The notes under the pieces are model-generated. The model was not told the origin of the DNA, made no database searches, and saw only the letters and a list, made by a program, of their open reading frames with translations. Made by a program: the position numbers and the translations under genes. Shown piece after piece: positions 7,901-13,788 of a DNA stretch of 17,571 nucleotides. This stretch comes from Sulfuricurvum sp. (lineage in GTDB: Bacteria > Campylobacterota > Campylobacteria > Campylobacterales > Sulfurimonadaceae): the NCBI GenBank assembly GCA_024635855.1, contig JAGXHZ010000052.1, positions 1-17,571 of the forward strand, written 5' to 3'. Numbering within the stretch: position 1 is the first letter of the stretch; each line of letters starts with the position of its first letter.

Positions 7901-9220
7901 TAAAGCAGGAACTTCAATTTTTTTTATTTCATTCATTTTTTGAACGACTAAGTTTAATAACTTAATACTATTTTGTCTCGTAATTCTATCAATTGACTCA
8001 CTATTGACTTTTTGCTCCCAAAATTTGTTATATAAATCTTGCAGTGTTTTAATGGATATACAGCTATTGTCATTAGGATATAAGTCTATAAAAATCGAAA
8101 GATGTAAAGGTGTCCGTAATAACTCAATTAAGATATTATTTAATGTTACAGATTCTTTTACAAATGACTTCAATTTGTTATTGACATACTCAAAGCTCAA
8201 TAACTGCGTTCTTATAACATTAGAGTCATCTAAATGTTTGAATAACGGATCATTTTTTAAATCATATTCCCTAATAGAAACAATTACCTTTACATTTGAG
8301 ATGTATTTTAATTGTTCTATAAATCCCAAGATAATATTTATTACTTTTTGATTTGATGACATTGTTAAAGATAAAGCATCCAGTTGATCTATCAACACAA
8401 TGACTTTTTCTTTTCTTGATAACTGTTTTATAGAGTGCAAAAGATCTTCAACTCCAAAAAATTTAGAAAAAGAATCTCGACTTTCTATATCGATTTTATC
8501 ACTTTTAATGCCCAAATAAGCCATCTTACTCTCTATAAGATCACTTTGTATCTTACTTAATATTGCAGTTTTACCGATACCAGCTTTTCCAGTCAGAACC
8601 AATAAATCATCTTTATAATTCTCACTATTTATAAACTCAAAAATCTCATCAAATTCGGGCATATCAATAAAACTTTTTTCAATATATAAATTTGATGAGG
8701 AAAGTAGAAACACTGAATTTTCGTGAAACTTTTGTTTGATGTCATTTTCACTCAATACACTTTTATAAAACGCCCAAGGATAGTAATATTTTGCTACTGT
8801 TGGATATTTTTCGAGTAATCCTTCAATCTCTTCCCAACTCCACACAATAACAGTAAAGCCATATTGAGATGTTAATTCTGTTGCTCTATCTTGTAGAACA
8901 GTATCTTGTTTAAAAGAGTTCGCAAAAATAAATGTATCGATATTCGTAAATTTAGCACTAGCCGATTTAACTTCATCTTCTATGTCTTTTAAAAGCTCAG
9001 CTTGAATTTTTATATCATTTCTAGCTATTAGTTTATTTTTACATTGATAAACAATTTGTTTTTCATTCTTTGAAAAAGAAAGCCCATCTATTCCACTTTG
9101 ATTTTGACCTTTTCTTCCATAAACTTGAAATTCAAATCCATATTTTTCTTCACATAAATCATTGACTAACGATTCAAACTCTTTTTCATCTTTTAAAGGT
9201 GGAAATTGATAACTACTCAT
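4934..9220 (-). CDS. Mrr-like nuclease-STAND NTPase with long helical C-terminus, probable Avs-type anti-phage protein
   Basis: A single 1428-aa gene with three parts. Residues 1-150 form an Mrr-type PD-(D/E)xK nuclease: FESLVNDLCEEKYGF, then SGIDG (Asp45) and YQCKNK (Gln59, Lys61). Residues 170-380 form a STAND/NACHT NTPase: P-loop TGKAGIGKTA at 210-219, Walker B VIVLIDQLDAL at 273-283, VSIREYD with Arg317 as a sensor candidate, and RTPLHL at 369-374, the conserved proline site. About 1000 residues of helical character follow, without a motif I can name, as expected for a repeat-built sensor. In Avs proteins the C-terminus binds a phage protein and assembly activates the N-terminal effector; Mrr-type nucleases occur in Avs4. 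The gene is far more AT-rich than its neighbours and has no partner gene. Assignment to a specific Avs type is inference. The start has poor Shine-Dalgarno support. Confidence 0.82.
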   Translation of the reverse strand: MSSYQFPPLKDEKEFESLVNDLCEEKYGFEFQVYGRKGQNQSGIDGLSFSKNEKQIVYQCKNKLIARNDIKIQAELLKDIEDEVKSASAKFTNIDTFIFANSFKQDTVLQDRATELTSQYGFTVIVWSWEEIEGLLEKYPTVAKYYYPWAFYKSVLSENDIKQKFHENSVFLLSSSNLYIEKSFIDMPEFDEIFEFINSENYKDDLLVLTGKAGIGKTAILSKIQSDLIESKMAYLGIKSDKIDIESRDSFSKFFGVEDLLHSIKQLSRKEKVIVLIDQLDALSLTMSSNQKVINIILGFIEQLKYISNVKVIVSIREYDLKNDPLFKHLDDSNVIRTQLLSFEYVNNKLKSFVKESVTLNNILIELLRTPLHLSIFIDLYPNDNSCISIKTLQDLYNKFWEQKVNSESIDRITRQNSIKLLNLVVQKMNEIKKIEVPALYFEDEFKEEMSLLCSNGILKQENNKITFFHQTFYDYVFARDFAIKGVSLFEYILTTYQDLSIREQFKQIIQFLRGTDESMYLLELENILHSDKVRFHIKLLLMSYLGSLENPTIEEFAFVKKLFTDDKNFEKYFIESWISADWLIYFKKDGFFNDENFKKYNLHYRLDTFVNKEPYLVLEIFDECESEFKDEAIMLSLERLDRWNDYSFAIFEKYHHIMRKENVRFDIEKIYKKVYLFNQEYAIHLFFDFLDTLIKEADDSNKNDLLDYHWYRIFEFLVATNKQYIFQKLLESIQKISEKIKNEYSKKEFLITDHVFDYLMWQFEELPHSTWGLYRSTLHQISQLAIDDKDVFLELIQPYQDSRYLSLITFFIFGYSKNPYEYKNETLTLLTNPRLLEAMSFDQDTGYELAMLLAKSFHLYDVSEQEKIFNTILQINPKWQKTTFLGKWDMKSVYQGTYIGLQRYEFLCLLNIIDIKKFGYFKEFQELKRKFHWYKLNKPHKSNVSVAGAPLKQEVYKKMSLEHWLQSMKIFDGTNSRKSMNSFFRGGKTEHHRQFEKEVTEKPDNFYDLLLQLKSENIHADYLSAGLSGLIASNYDEERVLKIIHLYSDIDNSWLKRTILKAMKHLIHQNKFDESFIYILEANQNIRYEGLVRDQEKFQTIHDHMSSAINSFEGEFAELLPLVYTNVFHDESGKKRVLSLVNNIILDSESFVIFGLLRTLGSIESVDKIVFAKLLVDLIKKDEIGQVSIYSLQNLHYLYGNSFITKEELIDFTKKALSFVKQVKDREDSHYIQNLGMYLFYYYLHENDEIFEELLNDAIDSNSHIIHGVLHQIFAQELHSKDRKKVEKSKQFILKFKNSDNNDYFYTFDLIKMNGLNFIQNDFDFVKSLAQSIHIRRETNSFINYLKNEYHLDTAISEKIFELLEIVIDNIDANKEMGYYDSRPLIEFILELNTRTKSDEKKIALLDLMDKFLMSDTLRDTTKAAID

Positions 9221-9230
9221 ACAGTGGTCA

Positions 9231-9255
9231 CTATCTTAATCTCATCCATACTCAA
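9231..9255 (-). repeat. Leader segment A, similar to segment B at 12759-12787
   Basis: On the plus strand CTATC is followed by TTAATCTCATCCATACTCAA. It matches 18 of 20 bases of the leader of the membrane-protein gene (TTAATCTCATCCTCACTCAA); CTATC also recurs there, with four extra bases between. It lies 11 bases upstream of the STAND start codon, in the transcribed leader. Confidence 0.5.
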
Positions 9256-9332
9256 CCTATTTTCTGGAAATGAATTTAAAAGAGACCTTTGGAAGAATGA
9301 CAAAATTTATGCCTCATTGTTAATGTAAGACC

Positions 9333-9338
9333 ATTATA
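9333..9338 (-). promoter_or_regulatory. Predicted -10 box of the STAND nuclease gene
   Basis: The minus strand reads TTTGCTATAATGG, with a perfect TATAAT at 9338-9333. Transcription would start near 9326 and leave a leader of about 105 nt, the longest in this window, before the ATG at 9220. The same 11-mer TTTGCTATAAT precedes the gene at 12220-12750. The box is back to back with the promoter of the MBL-fold gene. Confidence 0.5.
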
Positions 9339-9368
9339 GCAAATCAAAATTCCAATCCCCTTTTATGC

Positions 9369-9374
9369 TACAAT
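9369..9374 (+). promoter_or_regulatory. Predicted -10 box of the MBL-fold gene
   Basis: TATGCTACAAT contains an extended -10 (TGCTACAAT) with the hexamer at 9369-9374. The predicted start near 9381 leaves a short leader holding AAAAGAG before the ATG at 9395. Confidence 0.45.
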
Positions 9375-9394
9375 CTAACTAAAAAAGAGCACCT

Positions 9395-9988
9395 ATGGAA
9401 ATCCTAAAACGCCCGATGGGCGATTATCAGACTAACTGCTATATCGTAAAGATTGAGGGAAAAGAGATCATTATCGATCCGGGGATGGGGGCGACCGAGT
9501 GGGTAATGGCGAATGTCAAAAACCCGATAGCCATCCTCAATACCCACGGTCATTTTGACCACGTTTGGAGTAACAGTGCCCTACAAGAAAAACTGAATAT
9601 CCCCCTTTATACCCCTAAAGGGGATGTGATGCTACTCCAAAACAGCACATGGATGCCGGGGTTGCCCCCCTCGACCCCCAACGTCGAAGTCGAAGGAGAC
9701 CAGATATTTAATCTCGGCGGTATTGAAGTGAAATTCCACCATTTTCCCGGCCATTGTCCCGGATGCTCTATGATTGAAATCGGTGATGTTATGTTTAGCG
9801 GGGATTTTTTATTCAAAAACTCGATCGGGCGGGTTGATTTTCCCTACTCCGACCCAGAAGCGATGAAAGAGAGCTTGAAAAAGTTTTCACAGATGGGCGA
9901 AGATAAAATTCTCTACCCCGGTCATGGGGAAGCAACAAGGGTCTATGCCGAACAGCAGCATGTCACCTACTGGATTCGTTCGATTTAA
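9395..9988 (+). CDS. MBL-fold metallohydrolase, glyoxalase II-like
   Basis: A 197-aa protein covering the metallo-beta-lactamase fold alone. The metal ligands are all visible: THGHFDH at 50-56 (His51, His53, Asp55, His56), His120 in FPGHCPGCSM, Asp137 in FSGDFLF, and His177 in YPGHGEAT. This set suits a two-metal hydrolase of the GloB-like group, acting on a thioester such as an S-acylglutathione or another small thiol ester, but it lacks the C-terminal substrate-binding domain of classical glyoxalase II, so the substrate is open. A hydrolase of this kind sits next to nadE in C. jejuni (Cj0809c, from memory). The stop overlaps that of the convergent hotdog gene: the two TAA codons share four bases TTAA at 9985-9988. 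Confidence 0.88.
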   Translation: MEILKRPMGDYQTNCYIVKIEGKEIIIDPGMGATEWVMANVKNPIAILNTHGHFDHVWSNSALQEKLNIPLYTPKGDVMLLQNSTWMPGLPPSTPNVEVEGDQIFNLGGIEVKFHHFPGHCPGCSMIEIGDVMFSGDFLFKNSIGRVDFPYSDPEAMKESLKKFSQMGEDKILYPGHGEATRVYAEQQHVTYWIRSI

Positions 9989-10458
9989 GAGTCGATATTT
10001 TTTAAAAGATCTAAACGGAGGACATGACGTTCAGTTACAACCGTTTTAAACTCGCCTTCAAAAACTTTGATTTCATGGACGAAACCACGGACGGTCACGT
10101 TACGTTTTCGTCCCTCTTTTTGATGCTCAGTTGCTTCAAACGTAACCGTGTCCCCGACTCTAACGGGAGCTAAAAAAAGGCAATTACACGAAGCCAAGAC
10201 GACATTAGGTTCATTTACGGCAACCATTGCGGAGAAATCGGCTGCACTGAAAATAAATCCGCCGTGAACCAATCCCACCTCATCGGCACGCATCACTTCA
10301 TTGGTTTCTAGCATTACTTTAGAGTACCCGCTTTCCAGCTTAATAATTTCTCCGCTGTAAACGGTATTGATGCGCTCATGCGTATTCAGCGCCGTTTGCG
10401 GGCTGATCGCCACTTGGATCATCTCATTCATAACATCTGATGCTTGCTCTTTTGCCAA
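9985..10458 (-). CDS. Hotdog-fold protein, Cj0977/HP0420-like
   Basis: A 157-aa protein with a single hotdog domain. HGGFIFSAADFSAMVA at 65-80 is the characteristic helix entry of PaaI/FapR-type hotdog proteins, and FLAPVRVGDTVTFEA at 95-109 is the following strand pair. Hotdog proteins bind or hydrolyse acyl-CoA or acyl-ACP thioesters. The position just after cmoB recalls Cj0976-Cj0977 in C. jejuni, where Cj0977 is a FapR-like hotdog protein linked to flagellar regulation and virulence; that orthology is an inference from memory. The start is TTG at 10458-10456, chosen because GAGGG lies five bases upstream and overlaps the end of cmoB, which ends two bases before. Translation is probably coupled to cmoB. 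Confidence 0.8.
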   Translation of the reverse strand: MAKEQASDVMNEMIQVAISPQTALNTHERINTVYSGEIIKLESGYSKVMLETNEVMRADEVGLVHGGFIFSAADFSAMVAVNEPNVVLASCNCLFLAPVRVGDTVTFEATEHQKEGRKRNVTVRGFVHEIKVFEGEFKTVVTERHVLRLDLLKNIDS

Positions 10459-10460
10459 AA

Positions 10461-11354
10461 TTACCCTCTTTTAATCCGTATGTATCCCCGCTTCGGCGCA
10501 GGGTATCCCTCTATGGTTTTACTACTATCGGCAGGATTCAAAAAATCTTCAAGACTTTGGGATTCAATCCAATCGGTTTTACGCTGTTCATCTGAAGTCG
10601 TCAGTACGCTCCCCAATACTTCAAACGATGTAAATCCGGCACGGATACACCAGTTCTCCAATGCCTTGAGTGTTGGAACAAAATAAACATTCGTGATTTT
10701 CGAATAACTTTCACTCGGACAAAGAGCGTATGGCTCATCTCCATCAATAATAAACGTATCGAGATAAATCTCTCCCCCCTCTGCCAAACCTTGAGCAAGA
10801 GCTTTGAGCATCGCAATCGGATCACTACGATGATAGAGTACACCCAGACAAAAAATGACGTCAAATTTTTCTTCATAATAGGGCAGATGCTCCACTCCGA
10901 GGAGTTCATAGACAATATCACTCTTAACATAATGGTTGATGAGATCGAATTGCGATTGAAAGAGAGCCGAGGGGTCAAATCCGACCACTTTTGCAGGTGC
11001 ATCTTCGAGAAAACGGAACATATAATAGCCGTTATTGCAGCCTATGTCGGCCACTTTTTTACCCGCTAGATTAAAATGGGGACGGAGAAAATTGTATTTG
11101 AGGTCTGAGCGCCATTCGGTATCGATAAAAAGACCGAATAGATCAAACGGCCCTTTTCGCCACGGCATCATAAGACGGGCAACACGTTCAAGTTCTGCGG
11201 TATCTACCGTCTCATTGGTCGTTACTTTTACAGTATTACCAAGTTCTACAGCAGATTTAATCGTTGGAAGCTGTTGTAGCGCTTCACGCAGCGGGGCAAT
11301 ATTTTTCCATGTCATCCATTTTGAGCGCTCTTGACGAACCGTATTTAAATCCAT
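10461..11354 (-). CDS. cmoB: tRNA U34 carboxymethyltransferase
   Basis: CmoB transfers a carboxymethyl group from carboxy-SAM to 5-hydroxyuridine at the wobble position 34 of tRNAs, giving cmo5U. At 297 aa it is close to the usual length. Visible motifs: [13 protein letters not shown] at 62-74, [11 protein letters not shown] at 77-87, the nucleotide loop [16 protein letters not shown] at 101-116, and [12 protein letters not shown] at 168-179. These are typical of CmoB and separate it from other methyltransferases. The partner CmoA, which makes carboxy-SAM, is not in this window. A strong GAGGAG lies seven bases before the ATG at 11354. It is the first gene of a two-gene operon with the hotdog protein. 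Confidence 0.93.
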   Translation of the reverse strand: MDLNTVRQERSKWMTWKNIAPLREALQQLPTIKSAVELGNTVKVTTNETVDTAELERVARLMMPWRKGPFDLFGLFIDTEWRSDLKYNFLRPHFNLAGKKVADIGCNNGYYMFRFLEDAPAKVVGFDPSALFQSQFDLINHYVKSDIVYELLGVEHLPYYEEKFDVIFCLGVLYHRSDPIAMLKALAQGLAEGGEIYLDTFIIDGDEPYALCPSESYSKITNVYFVPTLKALENWCIRAGFTSFEVLGSVLTTSDEQRKTDWIESQSLEDFLNPADSSKTIEGYPAPKRGYIRIKRG

Positions 11355-11379
11355 TGTGACTCCTCACATTTGTCCTGAA

Positions 11380-11385
11380 ATTTTA
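11380..11385 (-). promoter_or_regulatory. Predicted -10 box of the cmoB operon
   Basis: The minus strand reads GCTAAAATTTCAGG, with TAAAAT at 11385-11380. A start near 11373 leaves a leader of about 19 nt that contains the GAGGAG ribosome binding site. Confidence 0.4.
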
Positions 11386-11444
11386 GCGTGATTACCCTAA
11401 AGAGGATGTGAATTACACAATGACGGAAGATATAGTGTCGATTC

Positions 11445-11473
11445 TTGACATGACACATGTTGTGTGTTAAAAT
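11445..11473 (+). promoter_or_regulatory. Promoter with palindromic operator of the toxin-antitoxin operon
   Basis: A consensus TTGACA (11445-11450) and TAAAAT (11468-11473) are separated by exactly 17 bases. The spacer holds an inverted repeat, ACACA-TGT-TGTGT, at 11453-11465. A ribbon-helix-helix antitoxin dimer bound there would cover the promoter, the normal arrangement for autoregulation of such operons. It is the only promoter in the window with a near-perfect -35 box. The antitoxin start follows at 11505 with AAGGG upstream. Confidence 0.65.
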
Positions 11474-11504
11474 AGTCTAAAGTTTACTACATAAAGGGTT
11501 CGTC

Positions 11505-11771
11505 ATGACAACAACAGCTCATAAAATCAGAACCAACGTCTATTTGGATGCAGTGATCAAAGATAAAGCGCAAGAAGTATTCAAACAATACGGGATGGGG
11601 CTAAGTGACGCATTCAATATCTTTTTAGCTCAAACAGTATTAGAAAGAGGTATACCTTTTCAAATTAAGATTCCTAATGAAGAGACGAAACAAGCAATCA
11701 ATGATGCACGCTTAGGAATCAATATGACAAAAATTTCTTTTGAGGATCTAAAAAAGGAGATCGATGCGTGA
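11505..11771 (+). CDS. dinJ: RelB/DinJ-family antitoxin
   Basis: An 88-aa antitoxin. Residues 8-14 (IRTNVYL) form the DNA-binding strand and residues 16-29 and 32-46 the two helices of a ribbon-helix-helix domain, ending in LERGIPFQIKIPN, which is typical of DinJ. The rest, about 55-88, is the toxin-binding tail. DinJ-type antitoxins neutralise the mRNA interferase YafQ and, with it, repress their own promoter; a fitting palindrome lies at 11453-11465. AAGGG precedes the ATG. The gene overlaps the toxin gene by eight bases (ATGCGTGA), the usual toxin-antitoxin coupling. Confidence 0.9.
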   Translation: MTTTAHKIRTNVYLDAVIKDKAQEVFKQYGMGLSDAFNIFLAQTVLERGIPFQIKIPNEETKQAINDARLGINMTKISFEDLKKEIDA

Positions 11772-12030
11772 TATTGCAATTCACAAATCGTTTGTCAAAG
11801 AGCTCAAAAACGCCCAACTCAATCCGACTAATACTGCCAAACTTTTTATGTTTATATCGCTTTTACTAAATGGTGAAGATTTACCGCTAGAAGCAAGAGA
11901 CCATCCGCTTATAGGTAACTGGGCAGATACGAATGAATTTCATATCAGCGGGGATTTATTGGTCATTTATAGAATCAATGCTGATACTCTGGAACTGCTT
12001 AGAATCGGTACACACTCACAACTTTTTTAA
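11764..12030 (+). CDS. yafQ: YafQ-family mRNA interferase toxin
   Basis: An 88-aa RelE/ParE-superfamily toxin. The YafQ core is clear: ARDHPLIGNWADTNEFHI at 44-61, SGDLLVIYRI at 62-71 and LLRIGTHSQLF at 78-88. With a shift of three residues it keeps the E. coli YafQ catalytic set as I recall it: His47 (His50), His60 (His63), Asp64 (Asp67), His84 (His87) and Phe88 (Phe91); Trp68 is replaced by Leu65. YafQ cuts mRNA at the ribosome in the A site, slowing growth. AAGGAG six bases before the ATG lies inside the antitoxin gene. All key histidines are present, so the toxin is probably active. The pair sits between cmoB and an accessory patch, consistent with horizontal gain. Confidence 0.9.
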   Translation: MRDIAIHKSFVKELKNAQLNPTNTAKLFMFISLLLNGEDLPLEARDHPLIGNWADTNEFHISGDLLVIYRINADTLELLRIGTHSQLF

Positions 12031-12045
12031 ATTTAAATATATTCT

Positions 12046-12139
12046 TCCTCCATCTGCATTCCCACTTAAAAATGTGGAAACGAAGGATCGATTCGGGTCA
12101 AAAAGATATTAAGTGAGACCAGCTAAGTTTGATGGAGGA
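12046..12139. repeat. Degenerate extragenic palindrome with flanking 9-bp inverted repeat
   Basis: TCCTCCATC at 12046-12054 is exactly complementary to GATGGAGGA at 12131-12139. Inside is a smaller hairpin, TTCCCAC (12059-12065) with GTGGAAA (12074-12080), six of seven pairs. The look, TTCCCAC...GTGGAA followed by an ACGAAGGA tract, resembles the ATTCCCGC/GCGGGAAT extragenic repeats common in bacterial intergenic space, here decayed. The right arm lies in the short remnant ORF. The 189-bp gap 12031-12219 holds this element and the remnant and nothing else I can support. Confidence 0.4.
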
Positions 12140-12188
12140 GCGTTTTGATCTCTTCATAAAAGTGGTTTGATTTGTCGATGTTACTCAT
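12123..12188 (-). pseudogene. 21-codon gene remnant with its own ribosome binding site
   Basis: On the minus strand ATG at 12188-12186 opens a 21-aa frame, MSNIDKSNHFYEEIKTLLHQ plus one Thr, ending at TAG (12125-12123). AGGGG lies eight bases upstream, and the preceding gene on the same strand ends 31 bases away, as expected for the second gene of an operon. The peptide looks like the start of a longer protein. NHFYEEIKTLLHQT resembles the first helix of YhcG/DUF1016-type PDDEXK nuclease proteins (xxEIKxLIxxAR), but that is recall only. The sequence after the TAG has no coding continuation and merges into the repeat at 12046-12139, so the body was probably deleted. It could instead be a genuine small protein. 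Confidence 0.4.
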
Positions 12189-12219
12189 TTATTATCCCCT
12201 AGTCAATCCTTTGCTCATG

Positions 12220-12750
12220 TTAATTTAACCTATATTTTTTTTCATATTTTTCAAATAACTGAGACACTTTTTCTTCTAAAACGTTCTTGAAGTATTTATT
12301 TATTTCTACTTCTAGTTCTCGTTCCAAAGTAGTTCTAAGAACAATTTTTAGTTTAGGTTTGAATAAACTGTCAAAAGGTGTTTGCTCTTTCACACACTGT
12401 TCTATTGCTGAATCCAAAAAACGAAAAATATCTTGTGAAAATTTTGTTTTCTCTTGATAGCCTACATCCTGAAGTGCGATTTCCCAAAATTGTCCAAAAG
12501 AGCTCCATCGTTTAATCCAAATGCCAATAAAATCAATTCTTTTTAATGATTGTTCAGAAAGATTAATCACTTCAAAATTTAAAAAATATTCCGTTGGTTT
12601 TTGATTTACTGGAGATGGTGTACCAATAGCTTTAATCTTAAAATGGCGTTTGTAATAAAATTCATAAATAGCCCATCCGAAAGCTAATATAGTTGCAATA
12701 TCTGAAGCTATTCCTATTAAGTCTTTTAACTCATACCCCATAAAATTCAT
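12220..12750 (-). CDS. Hypothetical single-span membrane protein
   Basis: I do not recognise this 176-aa protein. One hydrophobic helix lies at about residues 8-28 (IGIASDIATILAFGWAIYEF), followed by a basic YYKRHFKIK, which suggests a cytoplasmic C-terminal domain. That domain has beta-rich sequence (YFLNFEVINLSE, KPKLKIVLRTTL) and ends in a charged helix of about 30 residues. I chose the ATG at 12750 because AGGAG lies five bases upstream; a longer frame from GTG at 12783 would place that site inside the gene and lacks its own. The gene is AT-rich compared with its neighbours and is followed by a truncated remnant on the same strand, so it is probably a leftover of an accessory operon. Function unknown. 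Confidence 0.7.
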   Translation of the reverse strand: MNFMGYELKDLIGIASDIATILAFGWAIYEFYYKRHFKIKAIGTPSPVNQKPTEYFLNFEVINLSEQSLKRIDFIGIWIKRWSSFGQFWEIALQDVGYQEKTKFSQDIFRFLDSAIEQCVKEQTPFDSLFKPKLKIVLRTTLERELEVEINKYFKNVLEEKVSQLFEKYEKKYRLN

Positions 12751-12758
12751 TACTTCTC

Positions 12759-12787
12759 CTATCCTCATTAATCTCATCCTCACTCAA
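12759..12787 (-). repeat. Leader segment B, similar to segment A at 9231-9255
   Basis: CTATC, four extra bases, then TTAATCTCATCCTCACTCAA on the plus strand. It matches 18 of 20 bases of the STAND leader. It lies directly upstream of the ribosome binding site of the membrane-protein gene. Confidence 0.5.
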
Positions 12788-12813
12788 GTCATACAGTACA
12801 TACATCATCATAT

Positions 12814-12819
12814 ATTATA
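12814..12819 (-). promoter_or_regulatory. Predicted -10 box of the hypothetical membrane-protein gene
   Basis: The minus strand reads GGTTTGCTATAATATATG, with TATAAT at 12819-12814. The core TTTGCTATAAT is identical to that before the STAND gene. A start near 12807 leaves a leader of about 57 nt that includes segment B and AGGAG. Confidence 0.5.
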
Positions 12820-12860
12820 GCAAACCATATCCCTAGCAACAATTTTTAGCGATTTTAAGC

Positions 12861-12866
12861 TAAAAT
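12861..12866 (+). promoter_or_regulatory. Predicted -10 box of the CDF exporter gene
   Basis: TAAAAT at 12861-12866 ends six bases before the ATG at 12873, and the stretch between is only CCCCC-like sequence without a ribosome binding site. The predicted transcript start falls at or next to the A of the start codon. Confidence 0.35.
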
Positions 12867-12872
12867 ACCCCC

Positions 12873-13757
12873 ATGCGTATAGAAAAAAAAGCCACCCTTA
12901 TTTCGACAATTGTCGCCTTCTTGCTCGTAACGTTTAAACTGACGGCGGGGATCATTAGCGGTTCCGTTGCCGTATTAGCTTCTGCTATCGACTCACTTCT
13001 GGATATGGTCGTATCGCTCTTTAACTATTTTGCCCTTCACAATTCCGACAAAGAACCGGATGAGCATTTCAACTTCGGCCGCCGCAAGCTTGAGCCTCTC
13101 GCCGCCGTTATCGAGGGAACTATTATCAGCCTTTCGGCACTCTTTATCCTCTATACCGCCATCTCAAAAATGGTTCAGGGGAGTGTCATAGAACATTTGG
13201 ATCTCTCTATAGGCGTAATGATCATATCCCTCATCATCACGACTGGACTAGTCTTCTTTCTCAATCATGTTGCAAAAAAAACAGGAAATATGGTTATACA
13301 AGCCGACGCCCTCCATTACAAAACCGACCTTTTAAGTAATGGAGCGGTATTAATCTCTCTTGTTGTCATTACCTTTACCGAATACACCTTTATTGATCCC
13401 CTATTGGGTATCGGGATCAGTGCTTATATGATCTATTCAGCTTATCCGCTTATCAAAGAGGGTATATTAATGCTTCTTGATGCGGCACTCGATCCGCAAA
13501 GTGTCGATAAAATCAATAGACTTCTCAACTCGCAAACCGATATTAGCGGGCATCATGACCTCCGAACACGCCGTTCGGGAAGTGATATCTATTTGAGTGT
13601 TCATGTTGTTTTCAGTATCAGCACCTCTTTGTATGACGCGCACATGGTAGGAGATCGCATCGAACTCTCCTTCAAAAATCTCTTTCCCGAAAATAATGTT
13701 TACGCACTCATCCATCTTGACCCATATGATGATTCTGAAATTGACGATTTAGATTAA
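12873..13757 (+). CDS. Cation diffusion facilitator (FieF/YiiP-like) metal exporter
   Basis: A 294-aa inner-membrane antiporter of the CDF family, with six hydrophobic segments in the first 200 residues and a cytosolic domain after about 205. The transport site is the Asp-His type: SAIDSLLDMV with Asp40 and Asp44 in helix 2, and ADALHYKTDLLSN with His148 and Asp152 in helix 5. That ligand set fits Zn(II), Fe(II) or Cd(II) export rather than manganese. DEHFNFGRRKLEPL at 63-76 is the family's second signature. The C-terminal domain has the conserved GHHDLRTRRSGSD and LIHLDP segments that bind regulatory metal ions at the dimer interface. There is no Shine-Dalgarno before the ATG, and a TAAAAT box six bases upstream suggests a leaderless message. 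The actual metal cannot be told from sequence. Confidence 0.92.
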   Translation: MRIEKKATLISTIVAFLLVTFKLTAGIISGSVAVLASAIDSLLDMVVSLFNYFALHNSDKEPDEHFNFGRRKLEPLAAVIEGTIISLSALFILYTAISKMVQGSVIEHLDLSIGVMIISLIITTGLVFFLNHVAKKTGNMVIQADALHYKTDLLSNGAVLISLVVITFTEYTFIDPLLGIGISAYMIYSAYPLIKEGILMLLDAALDPQSVDKINRLLNSQTDISGHHDLRTRRSGSDIYLSVHVVFSISTSLYDAHMVGDRIELSFKNLFPENNVYALIHLDPYDDSEIDDLD

Positions 13758-13788
13758 CTTCATTAGTCAATCATTCTACTATATCTGT

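Noticed and set aside
7409..8351. Plus-strand frames of 60 and 115 codons inside the STAND gene
   Set aside because: They are antisense to a clear long coding frame, lack recognisable motifs and follow from its AT-rich composition.
12751..12783. GTG start at 12783 for the membrane protein
   Set aside because: The AGGAG at 12760-12756 sits five bases before ATG 12750, and the GTG has no ribosome binding site; the stretch is better read as leader.
9217..12797. Second shared 9-mer TCATACAGT near both accessory gene leaders (9217-9225 and 12789-12797)
   Set aside because: It lies on opposite sides of the shared leader segment and is short enough to be chance.
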